Positions 39,946-52,152 of a DNA stretch of 64,000 nucleotides are shown here, piece by piece. The notes beneath the pieces were generated by a model. The model made no database searches. It was not told the origin of the DNA and saw only the letters and a program-made list of their open reading frames with translations. Each line of letters opens with the position of its first letter. Position 1 is the stretch's first letter. This DNA is from Persicaria tinctoria (lineage: Eukaryota > Streptophyta > Magnoliopsida > Caryophyllales > Polygonaceae): assembly GCA_037127255.1 (NCBI GenBank), contig JBANSL010000017.1, positions 65,703,857 to 65,767,856 of the forward strand, given 5' to 3'. The position numbers and the translations under genes were made by a program.

Positions 39946-41150
39946 AAAAGCTTCAACTCGTTTTTTTCGAATTGGTCCAAATTGCATGTTGAAAATAAAT
40001 ATCCGATAATATTAGCTGATATGATAGATGATACAAATTTATTTTATTTTGAGAGATACGTAAAAAAAAATAGATTTGAGAAATATTACAAGGAAAAGTT
40101 TTTAAAAGTTTTATAAGCAACCCTAACAACATCTCTAAAATAGAGAATTTGGATAAAAATAAGTGTTTTTGGCTTCAACAGCTTTTGTATAATCCATCTG
40201 CAAAATAGAGAAGTTTGGAGAGAGACTACATTTTTCTCTTTATTTGCGGCAAAACAAACTCACTCTAAAAGTTAATTATTTTGGGAGATAGAGGGAAAAA
40301 ATTAATGATCCACCATCTCTTTTTTAGTAGCTAGGATCCACCGTTTTTGGGAGAGAAAGGAGAAAACATTAATTGTTTTGGGAGAAAGAGGGGGAAAACA
40401 TTAATTCCTTTGGAAGAGAGGGAAAAATTTGTATTTATTATATTATGTAATTAGTGTAGAAATCTGTACAGTAGAGAAGCTGTTGGAGTTTGAGTGTAAT
40501 TTTTTTAGAGATTTTGATAGTTTTATCTCTATTTTATAAAATTTTTACAAAACCTATTGGACTTGCTCTAACAAATGAAAATCTTTATCTAAAAGTTAAT
40601 TAAATTTCAATCTTATCTCATCTCAAATTATAGTAGGGAGTATGATATTAAAATCAAAAGGTTGTAGAAACATTATTATGTTCACAAATGAGTCTTAATT
40701 TACATATACGTGCTTAGTGCTTACTGATTATTAGTAAACGCCTAACTAGTTGAGTAGTGTACGCCGGGGTTGATTTTTGTTGCTAGTAGGCCTAATATTT
40801 ACTCTTTACCTAGCTCTAAATTAAAGTAGTTGCTACAAGTACAACTAGTGAATATCACGTGTTGCTTATATGCCTAATTTTTGTTGCTTATATGGATGAG
40901 CTCTAGTTGACCTTCGAGAGCTCATCATCAATTTCAATTGTAATGAGACTAATCAGATCCATTAAGTGAATCGAATACTTACAATAAATAAAGGGAAAAA
41001 AAAACCTAAAATATCGAGAAACTTCTAGTTAAAGTATGTGAAAATGAGAGTTGCATTCGGTTTATTTTATTTTTTATTATAAAGTCATTATTGTGTATCC
41101 TATGTATTTTGCAGCGTTTCTATCTCTTTTTTTTTCGATGTGGGAATGAT
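39946..41150. other. AT-rich region, possible MITE, no gene seen
   Basis: At 40130-40565 the edges (CATCTCTAAAATAGAG... and ...CTATTGGACTTGCTC) look like a degraded MITE of the AGCAAGTCCAATAG kind, but the two ends do not pair convincingly. Otherwise nothing recognised. Confidence 0.35.
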
Positions 41151-41158
41151 CGATAACC

Positions 41159-41617
41159 AGTGGCGGATCCTGAAATCGTTGATTGAGGGGGCGAAAATTT
41201 ACGATAAAATTTTTTTTATGTAAAATTAAACCCTACTTTTTCTTTTCCGAAAAATCATCAATATTATGGATGTGTAACTAGAATAAAAACATAAATCTTG
41301 CATGATTTATTTCATGGTTTTCAAATATTTCAATATAACCTCCTAATTTGAAGTTCCCGGATATAATTATATTATTAAGATATGAAATTAATAAATGATA
41401 ATTACAATAAAAAATATATCGATTTGGTAAATGATGTAGGAAATATTGTAATTCAGTGCTGAAATTTAAAACGCTTATAACTTTTTGCTCAGATATCGGA
41501 TTTGAGCTTATAATATATCAAATTGAAGCTAACGACGAGAGGAATATGTATATTAAATTTTATTTTCAATTGAGGGGGCGACTTCCACCACCGGCCCTAA
41601 AGGGGATCCGCATCTGT
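41159..41617. mobile_element. hAT-type MITE with 8-base target duplication
   Basis: Ends AGTGGCGGATCC and, reversed, ACAGATGCGGATCC. The target duplication CGATAACC lies at 41151-41158 and 41618-41625. TTGAGGGGGCGA occurs near both ends in direct orientation (41183 and 41570). 459 bases, no transposase. Confidence 0.8.
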
Positions 41618-41801
41618 CGATAACCCATCTGGTTCTTCTTCTTCTTTTGGTTCGAGTATCTCAAAGTTAAGCTCGACCATTTTTTTTTCTTCTTCTTTTG
41701 GTTAAAGTGTCTGATACCATGTGAAATTCCATTCCTTAATTGGATCATGTGAAAATGGATCAGAGTCGTATTGAAATTATGAACTTAAGTCACTATATAT
41801 A

Positions 41802-42141
41802 TGGAGAATAAGGGTCATATTATGTAATTTCTAGTACTATGTTGCTCACTGTTTTATTTCTTTTTCTTTCCCTGCTTTTGCTGTAATAAGAGTTGTATTG
41901 CAGCTTGGACCCTAGTGCATCAGTGTGTGTGCAGCTCACGTGGTTATGGAGTATATAATCACTAGCTGTCACCTCATTCAGGTAGGGTTTTATATTTTCG
42001 AGATTGCAATCTTCCTAAGGGGGCCTATGGCCGCCATCAATGAATGAAAAAGGGAGTGGCTTCAATACATCTTTGTCCAGTATTTTACATTGCTGCACTG
42101 TAAATGCAGTGATTATTTTGTCTTAGATCATTGATTTCTCA
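41802..42141 (+). repeat. 5' LTR of the decayed copia
   Basis: Starts TGGAGAATAAGGGTC and ends TGATTTCTCA. 340 bases. It holds a GTGTGTGT run shorter by six bases than in the 3' LTR. Confidence 0.93.
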
Positions 42142-42153
42142 TGGTATCAGAGC
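42142..42153 (+). other. Primer binding site of the copia
   Basis: TGGTATCAGAGC immediately after the LTR, complementary to the 3' end of plant initiator Met tRNA. Confidence 0.9.
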
Positions 42154-42201
42154 GAGAGGGAGTAGATCCTTCACATTGACGTTTTTCTTGCTTGGAAGTT
42201 T

Positions 42202-45200
42202 ATGCTTAACAGCAGAAACAACATGAGTACTGATGAGAGGACACCGACCAATGAATCTTCTCAAGGTAATCTTGGAGATCCTTTACATTTATCTAATTCT
42301 GATCATCCCGGTGCACAACTTATGGCAATTCCTTTTGATGGAATGAATTACATGACATGAAGTAGGGGAGTCATGATGGCTCTAGGTGCTAAGTGCAAAT
42401 TGGGATTTATAGATGGTAGATGTGCAAAGCCTACTGGTACGAGCACTGATGTGAAGAGGTGGATTCGGGCTGACTATATGGTAAGGTGCTGGTTATTAAA
42501 TTCTATGAGCAAAAATATTGCTGAGGCCTTCATGTTTCTTGATTCTACAAAGGCATTATGGGATGAGATTGTGGAGAGGTTTAGCCAGTCGAATGCACCT
42601 AGGATCTATCAGCTAAGGAAGAAATTGGGAAATGTCACTCAAGGGAATATGTCTCTAGCAGATTTGTATAACACTCTTAAAAGGTGTTGGGATGAACTTC
42701 AACTCCTTGAAGGGATACCTGAATGCCCTTGTGGTGCTTTGAAGCAGTTCACCTGCAACTCAGTTAAGAAATTCACAGACATGGATTCCAGGAACAAAGT
42801 TATGCAGCTTCTGATGAGTTTAAATGAGAACTATGATGCAGCAAGGAGTCAGATCCTTGCTATGGATCCATTACCTGTGTTGAACAAAGCTTATTATATT
42901 CTTCAACAAGTTGAAGGGGGAAAAGGTGCTTCTAATGACTCTGGAAATGCTTCTACTAATAGTAGTGCTTTTGCAGCTAATAAGTTTGGCAATATGAGGT
43001 TTTAGAGTGGATCTCCAGAAACTCAGTCTTCTCAGTCTTTTAAAAGGGAATGGAAGGAATTGAAGAAGATAAAGTATGAGTCAAAGTGCAGTCATTGTGG
43101 ATACAGGGGTCACAATGCTGATCAATGTTTCAAACTGCATGGGGTGCCAGACTGGTTCAAGGCCTTGAAGGAAAAGGAAAGGGCCAATGGAGGAGGCAAG
43201 GGCTCAGCTAATGCTGTGGGAAATATGAATGCAGGAGGAATGCAGGGCAGTCCTTTAGATGAGGATGGTATGGACAAACCTCAGAGTGAAGGTCAGATGG
43301 ATTCAGCCACGGTGAATGCAGTCTTTCAGAAAGTCATGAGGAAGATGAAAGGGAAGGGAATGGCTGGCATGTCCTTTGCCAATTTTGCAGGTAAAATATG
43401 TACCTCTACTGCTAATATTTCTGTTATTAATGGTTCATCTTTTGACTGGATTGTTGACACTGGAGCTAGTGATCATATGATGCCAAAAAAATCAGTTTGC
43501 CTCAGTACTTCTTAAGCTTGACAGACCAGTGCATATTGGATTGCCAGATGGATCTATTAAAGTTGTGACTGACATGGGAAATTTTCAGTTGACAAATAAA
43601 GTGACATTGAACAATGTCCTCCTTGTGCCTGATTTCCAACACAGACTGCTATCTATTGGGAAGCTGCTTGATGATAATGATTTGATTGCCATATTCACTA
43701 GACATGCTTGTTTTATTCAGGACCCTGCAACTGAGCATATAGTGTTGGCTGGAGAGAGGCAACATGGATTGTACAAAGTTCTTTCTTCAAATCAAGCTGA
43801 GGCATGGAAACAGCATGGCAGAGATGGAGTTGGAAGACTTAGATCAGTTTTTGCTTCTAGCAGTTCTAAAGCTTTTAATTGTTGCTTAAACCTTTTTCAT
43901 GCTAGACTGGGGCATAGTTCTATGTCTAAACTAAGGCATTTGCATGTTTTTAATCAACAAGAGATGAATGATTTCGTATGTGAATCTTGCTCTATTGGTA
44001 AACATCACAGGTTGCCTTTTGAAAGAAGTTCTAACATGGCAAATGAGCCTTTTGATCTTGTGCATATGGATGTCTGGGGTCCATACAGAAATGTTACCTA
44101 TAATGGGTTTCAATATTTTTTAACTTTAGTACATGATAATACAAGAGTCACCTGAACATTCTTGTTGAAAAGCAAAACTCGGGTCTTCAAGGCTATTACT
44201 GATTTTGCAGCATATGTCAAGACACAGTTTGCTAAGACTGTGAAGTGCTTTAGATCTGATAATGGCACAGAGTTCACATCAACTCAGTGTCAAGATTTCT
44301 TTTCTAAAGAAGGGATAATGCATCAGAAATCAGTTCCATACACCCCTCAACAGAATGGTAGAGTAGAGAGGAAGCACAAACATTTGATTGAGACTGCTAG
44401 AACAATGAGAATTCATACAGGTTTGCCAGTGAGATTTTGGGGAGACTGTATACTAGCAGCTACTTATGTCATCAACAAAATGCCTAGCGAGACCATAAAC
44501 TGGAAATCTCCTTTTGAGAAATTATTTAAGAAATCACCTAGCTATGATGAACTAGATAAACTGGGACCAAAAGCCAAGAAATGTGTCTTCTTGGGATATC
44601 CCTATGGACATAAGGCTTACAAGCTTTGGGACATATACAATAAATGCACCTTTGTTAGCAGATATATGGTATTTAAAGAAAATGTCTTCCCTTTCAAAAA
44701 CCTTACTCCTGTAACAGATGATCTTGAGCAGCCAGATACATTTCAGTTACCTTTGGTGAATCCTGCCTCAGATTATCAGGATTTTCATCACAGTACATCA
44801 CAGGGTTCCATTTCCCAAAACCCACCTTCCCCAAATATTGATGCTTCTTCTGAGATTCATGTCTCAGACACTATCAGTCCTTATAGTCCAGTAAATGCCA
44901 TACCATCACCAGTAGTTAACTCTCCCCTGGATTCAGTGAACCAAACAGCTTCTGTTCCTCTTCATGATCTTGATGAATTCCCTCCTCTAAGAAGATCCAT
45001 CAGGGAGCAGACAAGGCCAAGAAGGCTAAATGAGTTTGTGTGCAATTATCCTAGAAGAGACTCTATGTCATAGTCCTTTCTAGTCTCTTGCTTGGAGCAT
45101 ACCTATGATCAGAATACAGATTTTCTCAAGTCATTTTGTATGATGGCCAGTATTCAGGAACCATATAAATACTCTAAAGCAGTGCAAGATGAGAGATGGA

Positions 45201-46696
45201 TTGCTGCTATGGATGCAGAAGTGAATGCTCTACAGCAAAATCAGACATGGGTGATGATTGATTTACCACCAGGAAAGAAGGCAATAGGAAGTAAATGGGT
45301 TTATAAAATTAAGTATAAGCCAGATGGGAGCATTGAAAGATTCAAGGCTAGATTAGTAGCCAAGGGATATAATCAAGTGTAGGGGAAGGACAATAAACAT
45401 ACATTCTCACCTGTGGCAAAGTTCACCACAGTGAGAGTGCTTATTGCTCTAGCAACAATTCGAGATTGGGATCTGCATTAGTTAGACATTAACAATGCTT
45501 TCCTGCATGGATTCATTGATGAAAAGGTATATATGCAGCCTCCAGAAGGCTATGTGATGAGAAGTCAGGGCAAAGTTTGTAGACTGAAGAGGTCAATCTA
45601 TGGATTGAAACAGGCTTCGAGACAATGGAATGCAGAGTTATGCACCTTTCTTGCACAGTTGGGTTATCAACAATCCAATGAAGACTACTCTTTATTTACC
45701 AAATCAGTCCCAAAAGGGATTGTTGTAGCTTTGATCTATGTTGATGATTTATTATTAACTGGTGATGATCTTTGTGAAATTCAGAAAATAAAGGAAGCCT
45801 TGAATAGAAAGTTCACTATTAAGGATCTGGGAATAGCCAGATAATTTTTGAGTCTTGAAATTTCCAAGACCAATTCAGGAACTTATTTGCATCAAAGGAA
45901 GTACATTATGGATATTTTGCAAGACTGCAATTTATTTGACTACAAGCCAGCTCAATTCCCATTGCAAAGAGGCTTAAAACTCTCAACTGATATGGGAACA
46001 GTGATGGCAGATCCTGAGAAGTATAGAAGGCTGGTTGGAAGATTGCTTTTCTTAAACTTAACAAGACCAGATATTTCTTATGTTGTGCAGCACTTGAGCC
46101 AATTCATGACAGAGCCTCGTGAACCTCATTATGATGCAGCTCTTCATGTTGTTAAATACCTCAAAGGAACTATGGCAGTTGGATTACATTATCCAAAGAC
46201 ATCAACCATTGAATTGGTTGCCTACTGTGATGCAGATTGGGGAGCCTGCCAGTTCAGTGCTAGGTCTCTAACAGGTTATTGTGTTTTCCTTGGACATTCT
46301 TTAGTGTCTTGGAAAACTAAGAAGCAGAACACAGTATCGAAATCTTCAACAGAGGTTGAGTATAGAAGCATGTCTATGACTTCAAGTGAAATAGTTTGGA
46401 TTGAAGGTGTCTTAACTTTGTTGAAGGCCAATATTCCTTTGCCTATACCTCTTCACTGTGACAACAAGGCTGCTTTACATATAGCTGAGAATCTAGTTTT
46501 TCATTAACATACCAAACACTTGAAGATTGATTGTCACTTTATCAGGGAAAGATTGCAAGCTAGTCTCATTCAACCTCAACACATCAGAATAGGTGTTCAA
46601 ATTGCAGATATATTGACCAAGCCTTTGGGGGAGAAACATCACCACTTTCTTGCTGCCAAGTTGGGTCTTGTTGGATTTCCACCAAGTCCAACTTGA
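42202..46696 (+). pseudogene. Copia gag-pol, eight stops and one frameshift
   Basis: The frame starts ATG at 42202. Gag (to about 43100) is followed by the zinc knuckle CSHCGYRGHNADQC (43090-43131), the protease site IVDTGASDHM (about 43450), the pre-integrase CESCSIGKHHRL, the integrase catalytic DVWGP, SDNGTEF and RVERKH (the D, D, E residues), RT with YVDDLLLTGDD (about 45738), and RNase H with YCDADWG and SKSSTEVEYRS. In-frame stops lie at 42358, 43003, 44153, 45071, 45380, 45479, 45842 and 46505. A 1-base insertion in an A run at about 43483-43489 shifts frame 1 to frame 2. The element is dead; a family member elsewhere may be active. Confidence 0.95.
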
Positions 46697-46706
46697 AGGG
46701 GGGATA

Positions 46707-47052
46707 TGGAGAATAAGGGTCATATTATGTAATTTCTAGTACTATGTTGCTCACTGTTTTATTTCCTTTTCTTTCCCTACTTTTGCTGTAATAAGAGTTG
46801 TATTGCAGCTTGGACTCTAGTGCATCAGTGTGTGTGTGTGTGCAGCTCACGTGGTTATGGAGTATATAATCACTAGCTGTCACCTCATTCAGGTAGGGTT
46901 TTATATTTTCGGGATTGCAACCTTCCTAAAGGGGCCTATGGCCGCCATCAATGAATGAAAAGGGGAGTGGCTTCAATACATCTTTGTCCAGTATTTTACA
47001 TTGCTGCACTGTAAATGCAGTGATTATTTTGTCTTAGATCATTGATTTCTCA
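46707..47052 (+). repeat. 3' LTR of the decayed copia
   Basis: 346 bases, TGGAGAATAAGGG to TGATTTCTCA, followed by the ATATA target copy. Confidence 0.93.
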
Positions 47053-47168
47053 ATATACATCAAATTAACCTTATATTTTATGGTGTTTATATTCTTATTT
47101 TTCAACGTGAAAATAAATAAGTTTATTTTGAAGAATTATTTGTCTACTCAATAAGAACATACTCATAC

Positions 47169-49140
47169 CGAGTAAAGAAGGTGTTAAAAAAAAACCCTTT
47201 TGGGGTCGGAAGTACGCGCTGGGCTTCTTGTCCACGCACCCCAAAAATCCCGATATCTTCCTCCTCATTATACAGGCTACACCACCGCCTCCGCACCCTC
47301 AGCCGTGTCCCGGCTCCGGCCACCTCTTTTCTAGTGTGAATCTCTTTCTTTCTGCACCTTCTATGGCCTAATCTCCTTGGTTTTTGTCTTCCTGGGTTTC
47401 GCTCCCCCTCTCTTGCTCTTTTGTTTCTCTCTGATCTGGGGTTGTGAGTCGTGTCTCCCCGTTTTGCCAAATTGATTTCGGGCTTTTAGTCTGGTTTACC
47501 TTCCCTTCATACTCACCTAGTCTCGTCTCCCAATTCGTTGGTTTTCGGGGTTTTTGGTGGTCCGGTGGAGAGCTTGCTTCGGTCGCTTTCTTCGCCTCCT
47601 CCCCCATTCTCTCTCGCCTTTGTGCTGCCAGTTCGGTTCATCGAGCTCTTGGGTCGTCGCCCGTGGCTGCCCTCGTTTGCTCTCGACGTCGTTCTATTCT
47701 GGCCATCGGCATCTGTTTCTCTTTTGCCTTCTCCGCCGTCGGAGTGGCTGCGTTCGGTTGCTGCTGCCGCCCGGGTGGTCCTCGTCGTCGCCGCTCGGGC
47801 TGGTGTTGGGTCCTCCTCCGGCTCTTCGTCCTAGTGGCTCTCCGACTGCCTTTTTGTGGTGGTGTACGGCCACCGAATGCCCTTCTGGTTGGGCTTTGTT
47901 CCGTCCTGGGGGTTTGTACGCAAAAATCCTATGAGGATGAATTTTTTATTATATATTTTTTTAATTGAAGTCCATACAATTGCTTGATGACAGGAATATC
48001 TAATCTAATACGACACTTACAATCTCCCATTCTCTTTTGAGTTTTGGAGTCGCAACCTCTCCTCTGGGAGCCCTTAAATCTCCTTCGGAGCCCTTACATC
48101 TCCTTTGGGAGCCACCACTGCGCCTTTTGGCGTGATTAATGTTGGTTTCGTGTTTCGACCAGCGATCCTCACCTCTTTTTCTCCAATCCGGCTACTCTGC
48201 TCGAGTGTGCACTGTTACCACGTTGGGGGGCCTTCCATCGCCTTCCTTTTGTGGCTGGCTTGTCCGTCCTTGCTGCTTACGGCGGCCTCTCCATCGGATG
48301 TAGCTCCAATACACATGGTCCTATCTCTGCCTTGGTTTGGCCCGGATACATGTCCTTTGGGTCCAAAGCAACCCATTACATTATATATATATATATATAT
48401 ATATAAAAGAATAATTATGATTTTTGAGCCCAAGTTTTGGTTCCTCAGTGGTGTCTGGCCGAGTCTCCTTCATCTCGTCTGCACTCGGCGCCGACTGTTC
48501 ACCGCCTCTCCCTCCATTCGTTGTATGCTAGTTTTCTTCTTTGTCTGGGTGGTCTGAATGGGGCATGTGAAATGGTCTTTGGGTCTAAGGTAAGTCTTTG
48601 GTTCCAGAGTTGTCCCGTAGTAAAATTGAAATAAATTAAATAAATTTGAAAGTAGCATATTATAATAAATCAGTAAAATAAATATTCCCAGCGGGGTTTG
48701 TGTACTTCCCGTTTGGGTTCCTGGTGCGTTCGATTCAGGCGTTGTGTGGCTCTACGGTTGGCGTGACGGTACTTTCTTCTCTGTTTGATGGGATTCTGGC
48801 AGTCGGAGTCTGGTTAGGCTAGGGTCGTGGCAGTGTGTATCGAGGCGTGTCCTTTCTCCGGAAGAATGGTTCCTTGGAGGTTCGTCTTCACTACCCACAG
48901 GTGACTCCTGATGTGTCGCTGGCCTACGGTACTGCTTCCGGGTTGTGCTTGGCTTCGTCTTTCGTCTACGTCCTCGTCTTGTCCGGTTTAGTTGTGTGTT
49001 GTTTCGCTTTGTAGAGCTCTGGTCTGTATTTTGCACATTCTTTGTATTTTTATGTTTATTTAGACGGTTACCCGTCTGCCGACTTATCGGCCTTCGAAGT
49101 TCAAAGTTGTCTGACTTCGAATTCTTTCCTAATAAAAAAA
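47169..49140 (+). mobile_element. GC-rich non-autonomous retroposon, copy G, about 2 kb
   Basis: A perfect 13-base target duplication (AACATACTCATAC) at 47156-47168 and 49141-49153 brackets a C/T-rich, GC-rich body ending CTTCGAATTCTTTCCTAATA then an A run. The 3' tail ACGGTTACCCGTCTGCCGAC is shared with the element ending at 52165 and with 14144-14281. The frames in it (for example 47444-47968) have no domain. It was inserted by target-primed reverse transcription using machinery supplied in trans. Confidence 0.8.
48381..48404. repeat. (TA)n microsatellite in retroposon G
   Basis: About 12 TA units, directly readable. Confidence 0.9.
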
Positions 49141-49153
49141 AACATACTCATAC

Positions 49154-49575
49154 TCATCAAAACTTTTATAATTTAAAAATAAAAACAACTTTAATTCATT
49201 TTTTTTTTACTTTTAAGCTATATTTTAAACCCGGTTTCGTCCAATATATTTTGAGAACTTGACCTAAATTTGTGGATTTTCTTTTTTTTTTGGGGTCCAA
49301 TAACTTTGTGGAGTTTTATTCATGTGCAGTACGTGGATCAGGTGGATGTGACTTTGTGATTAGAGAATTCAATTCAACTTGACGATTTTGATTTGTGATG
49401 ATGCCAATTAAATTTATTAATTAATGAGTTATACGGAGTATGGTGCACGCTACATTTATTAATCACAAAGCAAACCCACGTGGCTTTGTTTAAAATCCCC
49501 AAATTCCAATTAAATAAACAGAGATGAGGATTATTAATTGCAGGGGGACCAATCACCGTTCACATACCTTTTGAG
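49154..49575. other. AT-rich spacer, no gene seen
   Basis: No domain or repeat edge recognised between the retroposon and the interrupted SINE. Confidence 0.5.
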
Positions 49576-49616
49576 GAAAAATGAGCTAAACAATGACCTC
49601 TTTCTATGGTGGTAAT

Positions 49617-50156
49617 TAGGGGTGGGCACAAATCCCACAAATCCCGATCCCGTCCCGGTCCCGTCCCTATCCCGGTGGGATTTAGGACAAAATAGTGAAT
49701 CTCGTTCCGATCCCGTCCCGTAAAAATTATACGGGACGAAACGCGGGACGATCTCGGTGGGATCCCGCAAATCCCATCCCGTCCCGCATGTAATAATAAT
49801 ACTTTTTATAATAATAATAATATTATAATATTGTAGAATAATAATAATATATTATTAGTATTATTATTTTGAGCAAATATTATAATTATAATCATAATCT
49901 TCCATTTATAATAATAGTAATATTTGTTTATAATAATAATAATAATATTATTTGAGCAAATATTATTTATAATTATAATAATAATTTTCAATTTATAATA
50001 ATAATTGATTATAATAATAATATTATTATATAATATTATAATATAATTTAATAATAATATTACTTTATAATAAAATTATTATTATCATTATATCATATTA
50101 TATTTTTTTCTTGTAAAGTATAATTATTTTATAATAATAACAATAAAAATAAGTAA

Positions 50157-50238
<82 letters not shown>

Positions 50239-50707
50239 CCCATTTAGAGCTACAAGAGGCAAATAGCTAAATACGATATCCTTTCCAAATATTAATCGAT
50301 AATGAGACAATATCTGGTGAATCTCGTCTCAATCCCTTTCCGTCCCGATCTAGTAAGATAATGTAGCCAAATATGTTGAACATTATAATTAATTATACAA
50401 TCATTGTATAAATTAATAATAGTATTATAATAAAAATATTATTATTATTATTATTGAATAATATAGCTGAGAAGAATACCGTATTCAACATATTATACAA
50501 ATAATCAATTATGAAAGCATTTTTCACTTTGCAAATTTATATAATAGTATTTTATTATTTTTATTTGCGGGACAAGGCCCGTCCCGTCCCGATCCCGTCC
50601 CGATCCCGTCCCGAAAAAAAAAGTGTCAATCCCGTCCCGTAAAAATTTCGCGGGACGAGTCCCGTCCCGGCTCAATCCCGTCCCGTCCCGTCCCGTGCCC
50701 ACCCCTA
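49617..50707. mobile_element. Non-autonomous hAT element with CCCGT/ACGGG repeats
   Basis: Ends TAGGGGTGGGCAC at both sides in inverted orientation. The target duplication GTGGTAAT lies at 49609-49616 and 50708-50715. Both subterminal regions are arrays of CCCGTCCCG and GCGGGACG words; the core (about 49790-50560) is AT-rich with long (ATT)n. 1.09 kb, no transposase. Confidence 0.9.
49795..50236. repeat. (AAT)n/(ATT)n microsatellite tract
   Basis: Long stretches of AAT and ATT units, most regular at about 50154-50236. The run switches from AAT to ATT near 50180 and so is self-complementary. Confidence 0.9.
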
Positions 50708-50973
50708 GTGGTAATAGTGAGGTACTCTAAAGGAGAAGTTTCGGTTTTGAATCTCACCTGAAAGTGGTGTATACTAATCCGCAGAGTCAAGTCGAAGTGA
50801 TGGACTTCTGTAGAGTTAGTCTGCGTGTAGATAGGTGAGGTTGAGACCGTAGATCGCACTTTGCGAAGTGGTACTGAGCCTCTTTAAAAAAAAACCTGCG
50901 GGTTTTCTGGGGTATGGGGCTTCTGCGAAGCGGTGGGCCAATCCCTATAAAAAGTTACCCCACTGAAGTTTAC

Positions 50974-51275
50974 CAATAACCTCTTACTCTAGCGGTAAGA
51001 GTGAGGTACCCCAAATGAGAGGTCCCGGGTTCGAATCTCATCTGGTAGATTTTGGACCACATTTAATCCCCAAAAGCGCGTATGATCAAGCGGTGTATAC
51101 TAATCCGTATGGCTAAGCTGAAGTGATGGAGTTCCTCTCAAGCACGTACGGTCAAGCGGTGTATACTAATATGTAGAGCCAAGCTGAAGTGGTGGACCTC
51201 CGTGGAGTTGGTCCGCGTGCAGATAGGTGAGGTTGCCCACTTTGCGAAAGTGGTACTGAGCCTCTACAAAAAAAC
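50974..51275 (+). mobile_element. tRNA-derived SINE B
   Basis: The head has an A box TAGCGGTAAGAGTG (about 50990-51003) and a B box GGTTCGAATCTC (51028-51039). The body repeats AAGCGGTGTATACTAAT twice (51090 and 51155), then ends GGTACTGAGCCTCTAC and an A run at 51268-51274. About 90 bases after the A run (TTTCTGGGGTATGG to ACCCTACC) also occur after SINE A, so the two lie in a tandem arrangement. Confidence 0.75.
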
Positions 51276-51351
51276 CGATAATTTCTGGGGTATGGGCCGC
51301 GAAGTAGTGTAACCAATCACTATAAAAAGTTTACCCTACCAAAGTTTTGCT

Positions 51352-51590
51352 CGCACGGGCTTAGCTCAACCGGCCACATGGGTGACATTTGAAACATGGA
51401 CCAAGGATCGAGTCTCACCAGCTGCAGTGTGGGAGCAACCTCTCAAATGAGGGGGCTCCTTGTGCACAGTGAGCGATGGTCCCAGATCCTTGTTACCGGT
51501 TGATCAGTCACCATGATTTACCTCATTTCACAATCTCCGTCGAATCAAAGGGTATTAAGAAGCGTCCGGAGTGAGCGATTTCACTTTTGG
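51352..51590 (+). mobile_element. tRNA-derived SINE, different family
   Basis: GGGCTTAGCTCAACCGG (A box, about 51358-51374) and GGATCGAGTCTCACC (B box, about 51405) form a tRNA-like head. A body of about 180 bases follows with no clear A tail, so the 3' end is approximate. A true tRNA gene is excluded by lack of an acceptor stem. Confidence 0.55.
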
Positions 51591-52152
51591 AGCATGAGGA
51601 AAAATGAGCTTAAAATTTGTTGAGATATTGGAAATTAATTAGTCACGCCGGAATTAAAGAAATAAATTGATCAAACATCTTATACATGTGATGTGATTTG
51701 GTATGCTCTAGCTTATATAATATTCACATTCACATTGAAATTCAACTAGATGCCTGATCTTCGTGTTGTGTGGGGTTCACTTTTTGTACGGGGATTTAAC
51801 CTGTTATAGCGTCTTTAATTTTCATTTTGTGTTTCCTATTAGTTTTATAATCACCACGGTTAGTCTGTTGGTTAACCCATCGGTCTCTCGAAAAATTAAA
51901 CATTGTGTTGCTTGATCTCTTTGAATATTTTCATGTATCAAAAAAAATATATATTCATATTGAAATGAACTAAATCGAGATAATTATATGTTCGAGTAAT
52001 AAAATCTCTATATTTTTCAAATGATTTTTTTAATATATATGCGCAGCTAGTGTTTATTAAATCACTCATAAAAATGAAGATTTTTTTACTAAAAAATGTT
52101 TTTTTTTTCAGTTTCAATACATTAGTTTAAATTGTATTGAATTTAAGAAATC
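51591..52152. other. AT-rich region, no gene seen
   Basis: A segment at 51840-51945 ending TGTATCAAAAAAAA may be a LINE 3' UTR scrap. Nothing coding. Confidence 0.4.

Larger units (their letters stand above)
41802..47052 (+). mobile_element. Complete but decayed Ty1-copia retrotransposon, 5.25 kb
   Basis: It has two LTRs (41802-42141 and 46707-47052), a target duplication ATATA at 41797-41801 and 47053-47057, a primer site directly after the 5' LTR and a polypurine tract (AAGGGGGGATA) before the 3' LTR. The order gag, protease, integrase, RT, RNase H defines copia. The LTRs differ by seven transitions and one six-base GT indel, about 2 percent, so the insertion is not very recent. Confidence 0.95.
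49580..50895 (+). mobile_element. tRNA-derived SINE A, interrupted by a hAT element
   Basis: The head AACAATGACCTCTTTCTATG before the hAT and GTGGTAATAGTGAGGTACTC after it align with the uninterrupted head of SINE B at about 50974-51010. The body ends GGTACTGAGCCTCTTT and an A run at 50886-50894. The A box lies at the hAT insertion point; a weakened B box (GGTTTTGAATCTCAC) is near 50740-50755. Confidence 0.75.

Noticed and set aside
40130..40565. A MITE with AGCAAGTCCAATAGG-type end
   Set aside because: Only one end is convincing; no matching inverted end or target duplication, so not called as an element.
47444..47968. A 174-codon open frame in the GC-rich block
   Set aside because: No domain, biased toward Ser, Phe, Cys and Leu as expected from C/T-rich DNA, and it lies within a retroposon bounded by a target duplication.
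50098..50310. Asn/Ile-rich open frame
   Set aside because: Translation of an (AAT)n microsatellite.
51020..51045. Possible tRNA gene because of GGTTCGAATCTC
   Set aside because: Only the A and B box parts are tRNA-like; no acceptor stem or anticodon arm folds, and an A-tailed body follows, so it is a SINE.
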